From Leifsonia shinshuensis (GTDB taxonomy: Bacteria; Actinomycetota; Actinomycetes; Actinomycetales; Microbacteriaceae), in the NCBI RefSeq assembly GCF_013410375.1, contig NZ_JACCFL010000001.1:2914001-2978000 (forward strand): a stretch of 64,000 bases of DNA, in the 5' to 3' direction. Made by a program: the position numbers and the translations under genes. A model generated the notes under the pieces. That model was not told where the DNA came from and ran no database searches. It worked only from the letters and a program-made list of their open reading frames with translations. Positions 32,801-39,970 of this stretch are shown in pieces. Numbering within the stretch: position 1 is the stretch's first letter; the number at the start of each line of letters is the position of its first letter.

Positions 32801-33215
32801 CCAGTTCCGGGCGATCGAGACCCGCGCCGACGGCGCCCAGATCGTCCACGAGGGCGTCGCGGGCAAGTCCGGAGGCGAGGGGCAGGAGCTCATCGCGTTC
32901 GTGCTCGGCGCCGCGTTGCGCTACCGGCTCGGCGACGGGACGGACGCCATCCCGACCTACGCCCCGATCGTGCTGGACGAGGGATTCGTGAAGGCGGACA
33001 ACGAGTACACCGGCCGGGCGCTCGCGGCGTTCCGCGGGCTCGGCTTCCAGCTGATCGTCGGCGCCCCGCGCGACAAGGTGAACGCCTTCGAGGAGCACGT
33101 GGAGTCGGTGGCGTACGTGACGGGCGACCCGGCCCGGCCGGGGCTGTCCCGGATCTACTCGCTGAGCATCCGGGAGGCGCTGGAGGGCGAGCGGCTCGGT
33201 CTGGCCACCGCCTGA
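29808..33215 (+). CDS. jetC: Wadjet/MksBEF SMC-like ATPase (JetC)
   Basis: 1135 residues with SbcC/MukB architecture. N-terminal ATPase half with Walker A G-P-T-G-R-G-K-S-T (about residue 45), long coiled-coil arms (~290-520 and ~650-800) around a hinge-like region with V-L-G-E-V-A-T-H-L-V-V, and a C-terminal half with signature S-G-G-E-G-Q-E-L and Walker B A-P-I-V-L-D-E-G-F. The GTG at 29808 is chosen because it overlaps jetB (GTGA). The genes directly after it are an isochorismatase-like hydrolase on the other strand and a ROK regulator; the JetD nuclease usually found fourth in Wadjet is absent here. Confidence 0.93.
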   Translation: MTDLPADDGLLRRGQFRIELVQLLNWGSYDGLHRMPVGRGGIAILGPTGRGKSTVLDAMSAVIMPNPQEFNRAARDDSRQRSERTVYSYARGKTDEVRDAGSDTTTTHFLRPLGTAFPTGAAITWRTELGETITAARLAWIGPETSTQDEVTTATVYLLAHGEFPLGRLNELVQEPGSSSPLTRASLARLVHPERDLVTSSQPELRVRLCEELGIGGSDESQLKALTLLRRAQASKGVFSIDELFKSFVLTEPRALSRWETTLSSYREASALYDVFETTRRKLEVLADVPARAEQYAAAAEDATGKRRLLSPADGETDPRLRVWLAERIRDWVSGQVDDVRDRKREQETQRREAEAEERAAHRAHQDAQARLAAAGGDPSVALRREQELAERILAAQTRERATADALFARAGLPAPESAEHLAELQREAETRLAAVTADEEQQAHRYELAGRVDAAKKAIAAATAEKRSFEQRRSNVPADADERRRRIAEAVGLAPEELPYAGELFEVAPGRRDWSRAVEAVLGEVATHLVVDERSFAAVRRYVNDADLRGRVVLVPAAAGRAPALDPVDRTVPALLQFDDASPFHGWLHDELVADRSVLCVETPEELDAPRPAGVSGAVTRSGMRSAARGRVVKDDRRSASWIGLDNTPRIHELASRIAALEAELAEARAASDRAEAEHGDARRRSEALGGVRAIEWDGIEVASHAARVAELAEQLANVAVAHPEAALLQEEAERHDRERVDAAKRGAALQARVDELESQHAALIDIEDSIADALERNSPLTPEERLLLGTLPFAAPREAADVDHRYAEALAALRDQIDAHQQSVEHYEQLLVVTFERYRDLDPAAEIDASIESLPAVQAIHRMLVEDDLPRAKADWLVKAGASMGDSLRALLTQIEEDGHAIRRGVRPISNALRGIEFREGSTLDIDPRPVSNSDLTEFTRTLRKHTAGAAGADRRDAAAIERDFLDLRRDLSRLEERSRAGEAWRRRVLDAREHYQFRAIETRADGAQIVHEGVAGKSGGEGQELIAFVLGAALRYRLGDGTDAIPTYAPIVLDEGFVKADNEYTGRALAAFRGLGFQLIVGAPRDKVNAFEEHVESVAYVTGDPARPGLSRIYSLSIREALEGERLGLATA

Positions 33216-33248
33216 CCCCGGGCGACGCGCGGTGCGAGGCCTGCGGCG

Positions 33249-33779
33249 CTAGGCCCAGGTCAGATCGTCCAGCTCCGGCACCTCCACGCCCGCCGCGACC
33301 AGCTCCAGGGTGATGCGCTCGACGATCGCCTCCGCCGGCTCGTCGGCGTCGTAGGTCGTGTGCGCCCCGGCGGGGACGACCACGTCGAAGCCGCGCCGCA
33401 ACGCGCCGATCGCGGTCGCCTGCACGCAGTGCTCGCTCTGCAGCCCGGCGACCACCACCGTGTCGACGCCCATCGCCCGCAGCACGTCGGCGAGCGCCGG
33501 ATTGGACTCGAACGCATCGGCGACGTCCTTGCGCACCACCGGCTCGCCCGGCAGCGGCGCGAAGACGAGTTCCCAGCCCGGCGTGCCCGGCTCGTCGGGC
33601 TCGCCGCGGGCGCCGTCGTTCTTCACGTGGACGATCGAGGCGTCCGCGTCCCGCGCCGCGTCGAGCAGGTCGGACAGCACGACCCGGAACTCCCCCGCCC
33701 CCGCGACGGCGGTCTCGCCTTCGAGCAGGTTGCGCTGCACGTCGACGAGGATGAGGCCATATCCCATGCGCTCCATCAT
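33249..33779 (-). CDS. Isochorismatase-like cysteine hydrolase
   Basis: 176 residues. The catalytic triad is visible: Asp in I-L-V-D-V-Q-R-N, Lys in V-V-R-K-D-V-A-D-A-F and Cys in Q-S-E-H-C-V-Q-A-T. Members of this fold hydrolyse amides such as nicotinamide or ureides, or isochorismate; the substrate here is unknown. Several in-frame starts are close together (33788, 33779, 33776, 33767). 33779 is chosen because a TAGCGA -10-like hexamer (plus 33789-33794) lies 9 nt upstream; 33767 has a short-spaced GGAG. It converges with jetC. Confidence 0.85.
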   Translation of the reverse strand: MMERMGYGLILVDVQRNLLEGETAVAGAGEFRVVLSDLLDAARDADASIVHVKNDGARGEPDEPGTPGWELVFAPLPGEPVVRKDVADAFESNPALADVLRAMGVDTVVVAGLQSEHCVQATAIGALRRGFDVVVPAGAHTTYDADEPAEAIVERITLELVAAGVEVPELDDLTWA

Positions 33780-33842
33780 GCGCCGCATTCGCTAGGGTCG
33801 TAAACCGTAGCGGGCCGACGGGCCGGCGCCGCGAGGAGGACT

Positions 33843-34982
33843 GTGGCAGAGGATCACGCCAAGGCGACGCACTCCGTCGTGCGCGAGCACAACCTGACCA
33901 GCGCGCTGCAGCTCGTGCTGTCTGGGGAGGGCCTCGCCACGCGGGCGAGCATCGCGCGGCGAACCGGGCTCACCTCCGCCACCGTCTCGTCGCTCCTCGC
34001 CCGGCTGATCGGCGACGGCCTCGTGGTCGAGGGCAGCCTCGCGGAGAGCACGGGCGGCAAGCGCGCGACCACGCTCCGCGTCGACGCCGCCCGCAACGTG
34101 CTGCTGTCGGTGATCGTCCAGCCCGGGCTGGTGCGCGGCGCCGTCGTCGACCTGCTCGGCGACGTGGTGCAGACCGTCGCCCACCGCACCGCGGCGACCG
34201 CGACGGTGGAGGACGTGCGCTCGGTCGTCCGCCGGCTCGCCGCGGCGACGACGGCGCGGGTCGTCGCCGTCGCCGTCCAGGTCCCGGGGATCGTGGACGC
34301 CGACCTGATCCGCGAGAGCGTCCAGCTCGGCTGGGTGGACGTCGACCTCGGCCGCGAGCTGGCCGGCATCGTGTCGGCGCCGGTGCACCTCGTCAACGAC
34401 GCCGACGCGGAGGCGATCGCCGACTACGCGATCTCCGACGAGTTCGGCGCCAACCAGCTCTTCGTCTCCCTGAGCACGGGGGTGGGAGCCGCCGTCATCG
34501 TGGACGGCGACGTCCTCGCCGGCGCCACCCACCGGGCAGGAGAGATCGGCCACGTCCCCGTCCTGTTCGGCGAGGACGCGCCGCTGTGTGCGTGCGGCAA
34601 CCGCGGCTGCCTCGAGGAGGTCGTCTCGGTGACCAGCCTGCTCGGCCTCCCCCACGGTGCGGATCTGGAGGCGGTCGACGTCGCCGCCCTCGCCGCCCTC
34701 CCGGAGTCGCGCGAGCGGATCGCCGCGGGCGCCCGGGTGCTCGCCCGGGCGCTCCTGATGGTCGGGGCCGCCCTGGACGTGCCCAACGTCGTCCTCGGCG
34801 GCGCGGCGCCGAAGCTCGGACCCGACTTCATCGGGCACGTGCGCGCCGAGGCCGCCCGGCACCCCGTCCGGGCGGCGATGCCGCTCAGCTTCCGCTACGC
34901 GAAGACGGCGCAGGAGCAGCCGTTCCGCGGCGCGGCGCAGTACGCCCTGCAGGCGACCCTCGGGGTCAGCTGGGCGCGCTGA
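33843..34982 (+). CDS. ROK-family transcriptional regulator
   Basis: 379 residues. The N-terminal winged HTH (~15-80; A-R-T-G-L-T-S-A-T-V-S-S-L-L-A-R-L) is followed by the ROK actin-like domain with V-P-G-I-V, S-T-G-V-G-A-A, G-E-I-G-H-V and the zinc motif C-A-C-G-N-R-G-C-L-E-E. ROK regulators sense sugars and repress sugar-uptake or catabolic genes. GTG 33843 follows GAGGAGGA. No sugar genes are adjacent, so the target is probably elsewhere or is the gene itself. Confidence 0.92.
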   Translation: MAEDHAKATHSVVREHNLTSALQLVLSGEGLATRASIARRTGLTSATVSSLLARLIGDGLVVEGSLAESTGGKRATTLRVDAARNVLLSVIVQPGLVRGAVVDLLGDVVQTVAHRTAATATVEDVRSVVRRLAAATTARVVAVAVQVPGIVDADLIRESVQLGWVDVDLGRELAGIVSAPVHLVNDADAEAIADYAISDEFGANQLFVSLSTGVGAAVIVDGDVLAGATHRAGEIGHVPVLFGEDAPLCACGNRGCLEEVVSVTSLLGLPHGADLEAVDVAALAALPESRERIAAGARVLARALLMVGAALDVPNVVLGGAAPKLGPDFIGHVRAEAARHPVRAAMPLSFRYAKTAQEQPFRGAAQYALQATLGVSWAR

Positions 34983-35024
34983 GCGCCGACGCGAGGATGA
35001 GGTCCGGCGTTCGCGCTCCAGCCG

Positions 35025-35498
35025 TCACGCCCCGCAGAGCAGGCGCAGCAGCGCCTCGCCGCGCGCCCGGTCGCAGCCGCCGGTCGCGATGTCGGCGTAG
35101 CCGCCGACGTCCTCCGGTCCCAGCTCCACGACGAGCACGCGGGCGCAGCTCGCCCGGACCGCGTCGACCACGTCGCGCTGCCAGCGGGCGGCGCCGATCC
35201 CGGCGCCGAGGACGATCACCGGCGTCCCGGTCGCGAGCACCAGCTCCGGCGGGTCGTCCCTGTCGACGTCGATCACCGGGTTGCGCGACCAGAGCGCGTC
35301 CTCCGGGGAGCCGGGCGCCGTCCAGGCCTCGGCCAGGGTGTACCAGCGCGGAACGCCGAGGCGCTCGTTGTCCACGCTCGCCAGCCGCACCACCGTGCAG
35401 CGGGCGCGGAAGGCGGGGAGCGCGTCGCGGACGCCCGCCCCGAAGCGGAAACCGGCCGGGCCGGCCGCGATCGGGGGCGCCTCCGCGACGAGGGTCAT
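35025..35498 (-). CDS. Hypothetical protein coupled to a ROK regulator
   Basis: 157 residues, no recognised family. It has an alpha/beta look: V-V-R-L-A-S-V, then V-I-V-L-G-A-G-I-G-A-A-R-W and A-R-V-L-V-V-E-L-G, with an internal hydrophobic strand flanked by Gly-rich loops that could hold a nucleotide or sugar phosphate. No signal or membrane segment. The ATG at 35498 overlaps the last base of the ROK stop (TGATG), so it is translated with that regulator and probably shares its function. It converges with the other ROK gene. Confidence 0.65.
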   Translation of the reverse strand: MTLVAEAPPIAAGPAGFRFGAGVRDALPAFRARCTVVRLASVDNERLGVPRWYTLAEAWTAPGSPEDALWSRNPVIDVDRDDPPELVLATGTPVIVLGAGIGAARWQRDVVDAVRASCARVLVVELGPEDVGGYADIATGGCDRARGEALLRLLCGA

Positions 35499-36691
35499 CA
35501 GGACACCCCGAGCTGCGCGGAGAGCACCATGACGACGCAGCCGCGGAGCACGATGTCCCTCCCCTGGCTCGTCATCCGGATCGTCACATCGGAGTGGAAG
35601 CCGGCCATCGTGCGGTTGCGGAGCGTCTCGCGGACCGCGTCGATCAGCGTTCCGGCGAGCAGGTCGTCCGGGCCGCTCAGGACCACCTCGGAGAGGTTGA
35701 GCGCTCCGACGATGGGCGCGAGGGCGACGCCGAGCCGCTGGCCGGCCTGGCGCAGCACCGGCTCGACGGGCTCGCCCGCGAGGGCGGCTGCGGCGACCTT
35801 GGACTCCAGCCGCGGGACGGCGAGCCAGGCCTCCAGGCACTTCTCCCGGTCGTACGGGCCCTCGGCGCCGTCGTCCGTCCCGACCATGACCTGGCCGATC
35901 TCGCCCGCGGCGAAGCGGCTGCCGAAGACCAGGGCCCCGGCGACGAGGAGACCCGAGCCGACGCCGTGCCCGACCTTGACGAGCATCATGTCGCCCTGCG
36001 CGTCGGCGAAGCCGTGCTCGGCGAGCACCGCGACGTTGGCGTCGTTCGCGACGAAGACGGCGAGCCCGGTGCGCTCGGCGAGGCGCTGCTGCAGCGGCTC
36101 GTCGGTCCAGCCGAGGTTGGGAGCGGCCACGACCGTCCCGGTCGCGTCGACGATGCCGGGCGAGCCGATGCCGATCCCGAGGATGGGCGCGGTCGCCGCG
36201 GCGACCAGCTCGTCGACCAGCGCGAGGACCTTCTCCGTGGCCTCCTCGCCTCGGCTGCCGGCCAGAGCGACCTCCGCCGAGCGGAGCACCGCGCCGTCGA
36301 TGTCGAGCACCGCGCCGCGGAAGACGGCGTGCTCGCTGAGGTCGACGCCGACGATCTGCGTCGCGGCGCGGTTCACATCCAGCAGCACGGCCGGCTTGCC
36401 CGGACGGGCGTCGTCGCGCTGACCGAGCTCGATGACCAGGCCCTCCGCGATCAGCTCGCCGACGAGGTCGGAGATCGTGACCCGGGTGAGCCCGGTCTCC
36501 CGCGCCAGGTCCGCCCGGCTGGCGCGGCCGTCGCGGTAGAGCGACTGCAGCACAAGGGAGCGGTTGTGGTTGCGGGCGTGCTCGGGCAGCACCTTGGTGC
36601 GCGGACGCAGCGCGCGCCCCGGCACCAGGACGCCGTCGGCGCCGACCGGGCGGCGATCGGCTCCGGAGCGCCGGGCTTCGTCGATGAGCAT
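35498..36691 (-). CDS. ROK-family transcriptional regulator lacking the zinc motif
   Basis: 397 residues. HTH at ~35-90 (A-R-E-T-G-L-T-R-V-T-I-S-D-L-V-G-E-L), then a ROK domain with G-I-G-S-P-G-I-V, V-G-H-G-V-G-S-G and G-E-I-G-Q-V. Where the C-x-C-G-x2-G-C-x-E zinc site is expected, the sequence is Y-D-R-E-K-C-L-E with a single Cys, so this member is non-canonical. ATG 36691 is supported by a good promoter directly upstream (TTGCGC, 17 nt, TTTACT, 7 nt, ATG) covered by a palindrome, suggesting autoregulation. It is coupled to the hypothetical gene downstream. Confidence 0.92.
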   Translation of the reverse strand: MLIDEARRSGADRRPVGADGVLVPGRALRPRTKVLPEHARNHNRSLVLQSLYRDGRASRADLARETGLTRVTISDLVGELIAEGLVIELGQRDDARPGKPAVLLDVNRAATQIVGVDLSEHAVFRGAVLDIDGAVLRSAEVALAGSRGEEATEKVLALVDELVAAATAPILGIGIGSPGIVDATGTVVAAPNLGWTDEPLQQRLAERTGLAVFVANDANVAVLAEHGFADAQGDMMLVKVGHGVGSGLLVAGALVFGSRFAAGEIGQVMVGTDDGAEGPYDREKCLEAWLAVPRLESKVAAAALAGEPVEPVLRQAGQRLGVALAPIVGALNLSEVVLSGPDDLLAGTLIDAVRETLRNRTMAGFHSDVTIRMTSQGRDIVLRGCVVMVLSAQLGVS

Positions 36692-36692
36692 G

Positions 36693-36727
36693 TTTGTTAG
36701 TAAAGTAGACAATCAAAGTCCGCGCAA
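36693..36727 (-). promoter_or_regulatory. Promoter and overlapping operator of the second ROK gene
   Basis: On the minus strand, TTGCGC (plus 36722-36727) and TTTACT (plus 36699-36704) are spaced 17 nt apart, and the ATG follows 7 nt after the -10. A 25-bp imperfect palindrome (36693-36717; outer TTTG/CAAA, inner GT/AC) covers the spacer, the -10 and the transcription start. The stretch is strikingly AT-rich for this genome. ROK repressors often bind such AT-rich dyads. Confidence 0.65.
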
Positions 36728-36805
36728 GGGTTTCGCCCTGAAATACCGGCCGGGCCGCACGCTTTCGTACGAATCGGGCCCGGACTTAGTACAGCGCCTG
36801 AACAT

Positions 36806-36844
36806 ACGGAACGACCCGCACCGACGCGGTGCGGGTCGTTCCGT
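36806..36844 (-). terminator. 17-bp perfect hairpin terminator of the UPF0182 gene
   Basis: A 17-bp stem, with ends ACGGAACGACCC on the left (from 36806) and its complement ending at 36844, closes on a 5-nt GACGC loop (36823-36827). It lies 34 nt downstream of the UPF0182 stop. A second weaker hairpin (CCGGGCC 36750-36756 / GGCCCGG 36777-36783) with TTCGTACGAA in its loop lies beyond it. Confidence 0.82.
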
Positions 36845-36877
36845 CGGGCAGCCGGGCGTCGAGCGCCTGGCCGCGGC

Positions 36878-39853
36878 CTACTTCTTGGGCGTCGAGGACG
36901 GCGCCGGGGTCGGCGTCGCCGTCGAGCCGGACTTGGATCCGGTGGAGGACCCGGCGCCTTCCGCGGCGATCGCGGCCTGCAGCGCCTGCTGCAGCTGCGC
37001 GTCCGCCGCGCCGTACGCCGCCCAGTCGCCGTTCTTGAGCGCGGTCTCGCGCGCCGCGAGCGCCGCCTTGGCGGCCTGCAGCGCCTGCTGCAGCGCGGTG
37101 TTGTTCACCGTCCCCGTCCCGGAGCCGGTGCCCGAGCCGCCGGATCCGCCGCTGGTGCCTCCCCCGCCGGTCGCGGGGATGTTGTTGTCGCCGGCGGTCG
37201 CTCCCGAGTCGCCGCCGAACAGCGAGTCCAGGGCCTTGTCGAGCGTGTCCTCGAAGGCGATCTTGTCGCCGAACGCGACGAGCACCTTCTGCAGGATCGG
37301 GTAGCTCGTCTCCCCGGTCGACTTGACGTAGACCGGCTGGACGTAGAGGAGGCCGCCGCCGACCGGCAGCGTCAGCAGGTTGCCGTTGATCACGTCGGTC
37401 TTGCCCTGCCGGAGCAGGTTGAGCTCCTGCGAGACGGTCGGATCGGAGTTGAACGTGTTCTGCACCTGACCCGGCCCGGGTATGGTGTCGCTCGACGGCA
37501 GGGACAGGAGTCTGAGCTTGCCGTAGCCCGACGACACCGTGCCCTTCGTCGAGCCCGCGTCCGCATCGACCGCCAGATAGCCCTTCAGGATCGAGCGACT
37601 GGAATCGCTGGCGGCCTGAGGGATGAACGTCGAGTACAAGGAGAACGACGGCGAGGTCTGCCCCGGCATCTGCAGCGTCAGGTAGTACGGCGGCTGCAGC
37701 GTCGGGTCGGACGGCGACGAGGTCGGGTCGTTCGGCGTCGTCCAGGCGTCGTCGCGCGAGTAGAAGGAGCCCGCGTCCGTGACGTGGTACTGGCCGAGCA
37801 CCGCGCGCTGCACCTTGAAGAGGTCGGACGGGTACCGGACGTGGCTGAGCAGCTGGGCGCTCATGTCGCTGATCGGCTTGACCGTGGTCGGGAAGACCTT
37901 CTCCCACGTCTTCAGCACCGGGTCCTTGGCGTCCCACGCGTAGAGCTGCACGGAGCCGTCGTAGGCGTCCACCGTGGCCTTGACCGAGTTGCGGATGTAG
38001 TTGATGTCGTCGAAGGCGTAGGCCGGCTTCGGCGTCTCCGTGTCCGCGATGGCGTCGCTCAGGCTGCCGACGTGCGAGTACGGGTACTGGTCGCTCGTCG
38101 TGTAGCCGTCGATGACCCACTTGATCCGCCCGTCGATCACCGCCGGGTAGGCCTGGGAGTCGAGCGTCAGGTAGGGCGCGACTTTCTGGACGCGCTTGAT
38201 CGGGTCGCGGTCGTAGAGGATCTGCGAGTCGCTGTTCACGGCGTCGGAGAGCACGATCTGCTCGTCCTGGAACTTGAGCGCGTAGACCAGGCGCTTGAAG
38301 ACGTTGTCGAGCTTCGGGCCGCCGTTGCCGGCGAACGTGGTCGCCGTCTGCTGCGCGTTGTCGGGGCCGCCCGGGTAGTCGAGCTCCACCGGCTTGGAGC
38401 CCTTCGGCGCACCGACGATCGAGTAGGTCGGCGACTGCTGGCCGAAGTACACCCGCGGCTCGTACTGGCCGAGCGTCCCGGTGCTGGGGATGCCGGACTC
38501 CATGAACACCGGCTGGCCGTCGCTGGAGCGCTGGTTGCCGTAGGCCGCGACCATCCCGTAGCCGTGGGTGTAGACGACGGTGTCGTTGAACCAGCTCCGG
38601 CTGGTGAGCCCCGACTGGTTGAGCTCGCGGACCGCGACCACGGCGTCCTGCTCGTTGCCGTTGATCCGGTACCGGTCGACGTTGAGGTTGCGGGGAAAGG
38701 CGTAGTACTGGCGGAACTGCTGCAGCTGCTGGAACGACGGGCTGATCACGGCCGGGTCCATGATGCGGATCTGCGCGGTGGTCTGCGCGTCCTGGCGGAG
38801 GGCGCCCGGCTGCGTGTTGGTGGTCGCCTGGTACGGGATCACGTCGATGTTGCTGAGCCCGTAGGCGTCGCGCGTGGCGTTGATGGAGCGCTGGATGTAC
38901 GGCGTCTCCAGGGTCTTCTGGCTGGGGTCGACCTGGAAGCGCTGGACGACCCACGGGTAGATGGCGCCGACGACGAGCGCGGCGACGATCAGGAGCGCGG
39001 TGCCGACGAGCGGGAAGCGCCAGCGCCCGATGAACGCGGTGGCGAAGAACATGATGGCGACGAGCACTGCGATCCCCGCCAGCACGGCGCGGGCCGGGAT
39101 GGTCGCGTTGACGTCGGTGTACGCCGCACCGTTGATCATGTCGTTGACGTTCGAGTCGGTGACGGCGGCGTAGCGGTCGAGCCAGATGCTGATGCCCTGC
39201 AGCAGCAGGTACAGGCCGGCGATGACCGAGATCTGGACGCGCGCGGCCCGGGAGATGCGGACCTCGCGGCCGCTGACCCGGACGGAGCCGTAGAGGTAGC
39301 AGGTCGCGAGCGTCGCCAGCAGCGCGATGAGGACGACCGCCGAGGCGAAGCCGACGGCGCTGCGGTAGAACGGCAGAGCGAAGAGGTAGAAGCCGATGTC
39401 GAGGTGGAAGAGCGGGTCGCTCTTGCCGTACGACGTGCCGTTCAGCCACATCGCGGCGGCCTGCCAGCGGCTGGCCGCCGAGACGCCGGCGAAGATGCCG
39501 AACACGATCGGGATGCCGTACATCGCGAGCCGGCGCAGCGGCTCGACGACCTGCTGGTAGCGGTCGAGCTGGGTGTTCAGCTTCGCGTAGACCGGGCGCA
39601 GCCGGTAGGTGAGCTGGATGGACAGCCAGAGCGGGATGGCCATCGCGAAGAACCCGATGAAGAACATCGCCGTGCCCGCGAACCACTGGGTGGTGAGCAC
39701 GTTGAGGTACCCGAGCTGCTGGTACCAGAGGATGTCGGCGTACAGCCCGGCGAAGACGAAGAACAGGATCACCAGCGCCACGACCACCCCGAGAGTGATC
39801 CAGATGGCGGCCCGGCGACGTCCAGGGGGTCGAACTGCGGCGGTTGAACTCAC
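36878..39853 (-). CDS. UPF0182 family large membrane protein
   Basis: 991 residues, the usual length for UPF0182. Seven or so membrane helices in the first ~320 residues (first at about 15-40), then a ~550-residue extracytoplasmic region containing F-P-R-N-L-N-V-D-R-Y, Y-T-H-G-Y-G-M-V-A-A and Y-F-G-Q-Q-S-P-T-Y typical of the family, and a Gly/Ser/Thr-rich linker with a helical Ala-rich tail. Function is unknown; it is conserved across actinobacteria. GTG 39853, with AAGAGG upstream. It lies downstream of the YlbL-like protease gene on the same strand. Confidence 0.93.
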   Translation of the reverse strand: MSSTAAVRPPGRRRAAIWITLGVVVALVILFFVFAGLYADILWYQQLGYLNVLTTQWFAGTAMFFIGFFAMAIPLWLSIQLTYRLRPVYAKLNTQLDRYQQVVEPLRRLAMYGIPIVFGIFAGVSAASRWQAAAMWLNGTSYGKSDPLFHLDIGFYLFALPFYRSAVGFASAVVLIALLATLATCYLYGSVRVSGREVRISRAARVQISVIAGLYLLLQGISIWLDRYAAVTDSNVNDMINGAAYTDVNATIPARAVLAGIAVLVAIMFFATAFIGRWRFPLVGTALLIVAALVVGAIYPWVVQRFQVDPSQKTLETPYIQRSINATRDAYGLSNIDVIPYQATTNTQPGALRQDAQTTAQIRIMDPAVISPSFQQLQQFRQYYAFPRNLNVDRYRINGNEQDAVVAVRELNQSGLTSRSWFNDTVVYTHGYGMVAAYGNQRSSDGQPVFMESGIPSTGTLGQYEPRVYFGQQSPTYSIVGAPKGSKPVELDYPGGPDNAQQTATTFAGNGGPKLDNVFKRLVYALKFQDEQIVLSDAVNSDSQILYDRDPIKRVQKVAPYLTLDSQAYPAVIDGRIKWVIDGYTTSDQYPYSHVGSLSDAIADTETPKPAYAFDDINYIRNSVKATVDAYDGSVQLYAWDAKDPVLKTWEKVFPTTVKPISDMSAQLLSHVRYPSDLFKVQRAVLGQYHVTDAGSFYSRDDAWTTPNDPTSSPSDPTLQPPYYLTLQMPGQTSPSFSLYSTFIPQAASDSSRSILKGYLAVDADAGSTKGTVSSGYGKLRLLSLPSSDTIPGPGQVQNTFNSDPTVSQELNLLRQGKTDVINGNLLTLPVGGGLLYVQPVYVKSTGETSYPILQKVLVAFGDKIAFEDTLDKALDSLFGGDSGATAGDNNIPATGGGGTSGGSGGSGTGSGTGTVNNTALQQALQAAKAALAARETALKNGDWAAYGAADAQLQQALQAAIAAEGAGSSTGSKSGSTATPTPAPSSTPKK

Positions 39854-39970
39854 GTGTGGGCCCTCTTGCTCTTCGTGGGGTGACTCAGAGGTCCATCCTA
39901 GGCGGGCGTCGCTTGGAGAATGCTGCGGCCCGGCGGTGAACAGCCGGGACGTGCGCCGAGTGCGGGCGGG

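Noticed and set aside
29457..33098. A 1213-codon open frame on the minus strand opposite jetC
   Set aside because: It is antisense to a protein with clear Walker and signature motifs, is rich in Arg/Gly/Val/Asp/Leu repeats and has no recognisable domain; typical of high-GC shadow frames. The same applies to many other long antisense frames in the window.
33216..33842. A degraded jetD after jetC
   Set aside because: All frames were read: the region is filled by an intact isochorismatase-like gene on the minus strand, and no toprim or DUF2220-like remnant is visible.
34983..35024. Possible terminator between the convergent ROK and hypothetical genes
   Set aside because: GAGCG and CGCTC arms exist, but the inner part does not pair well; not strong enough to list.
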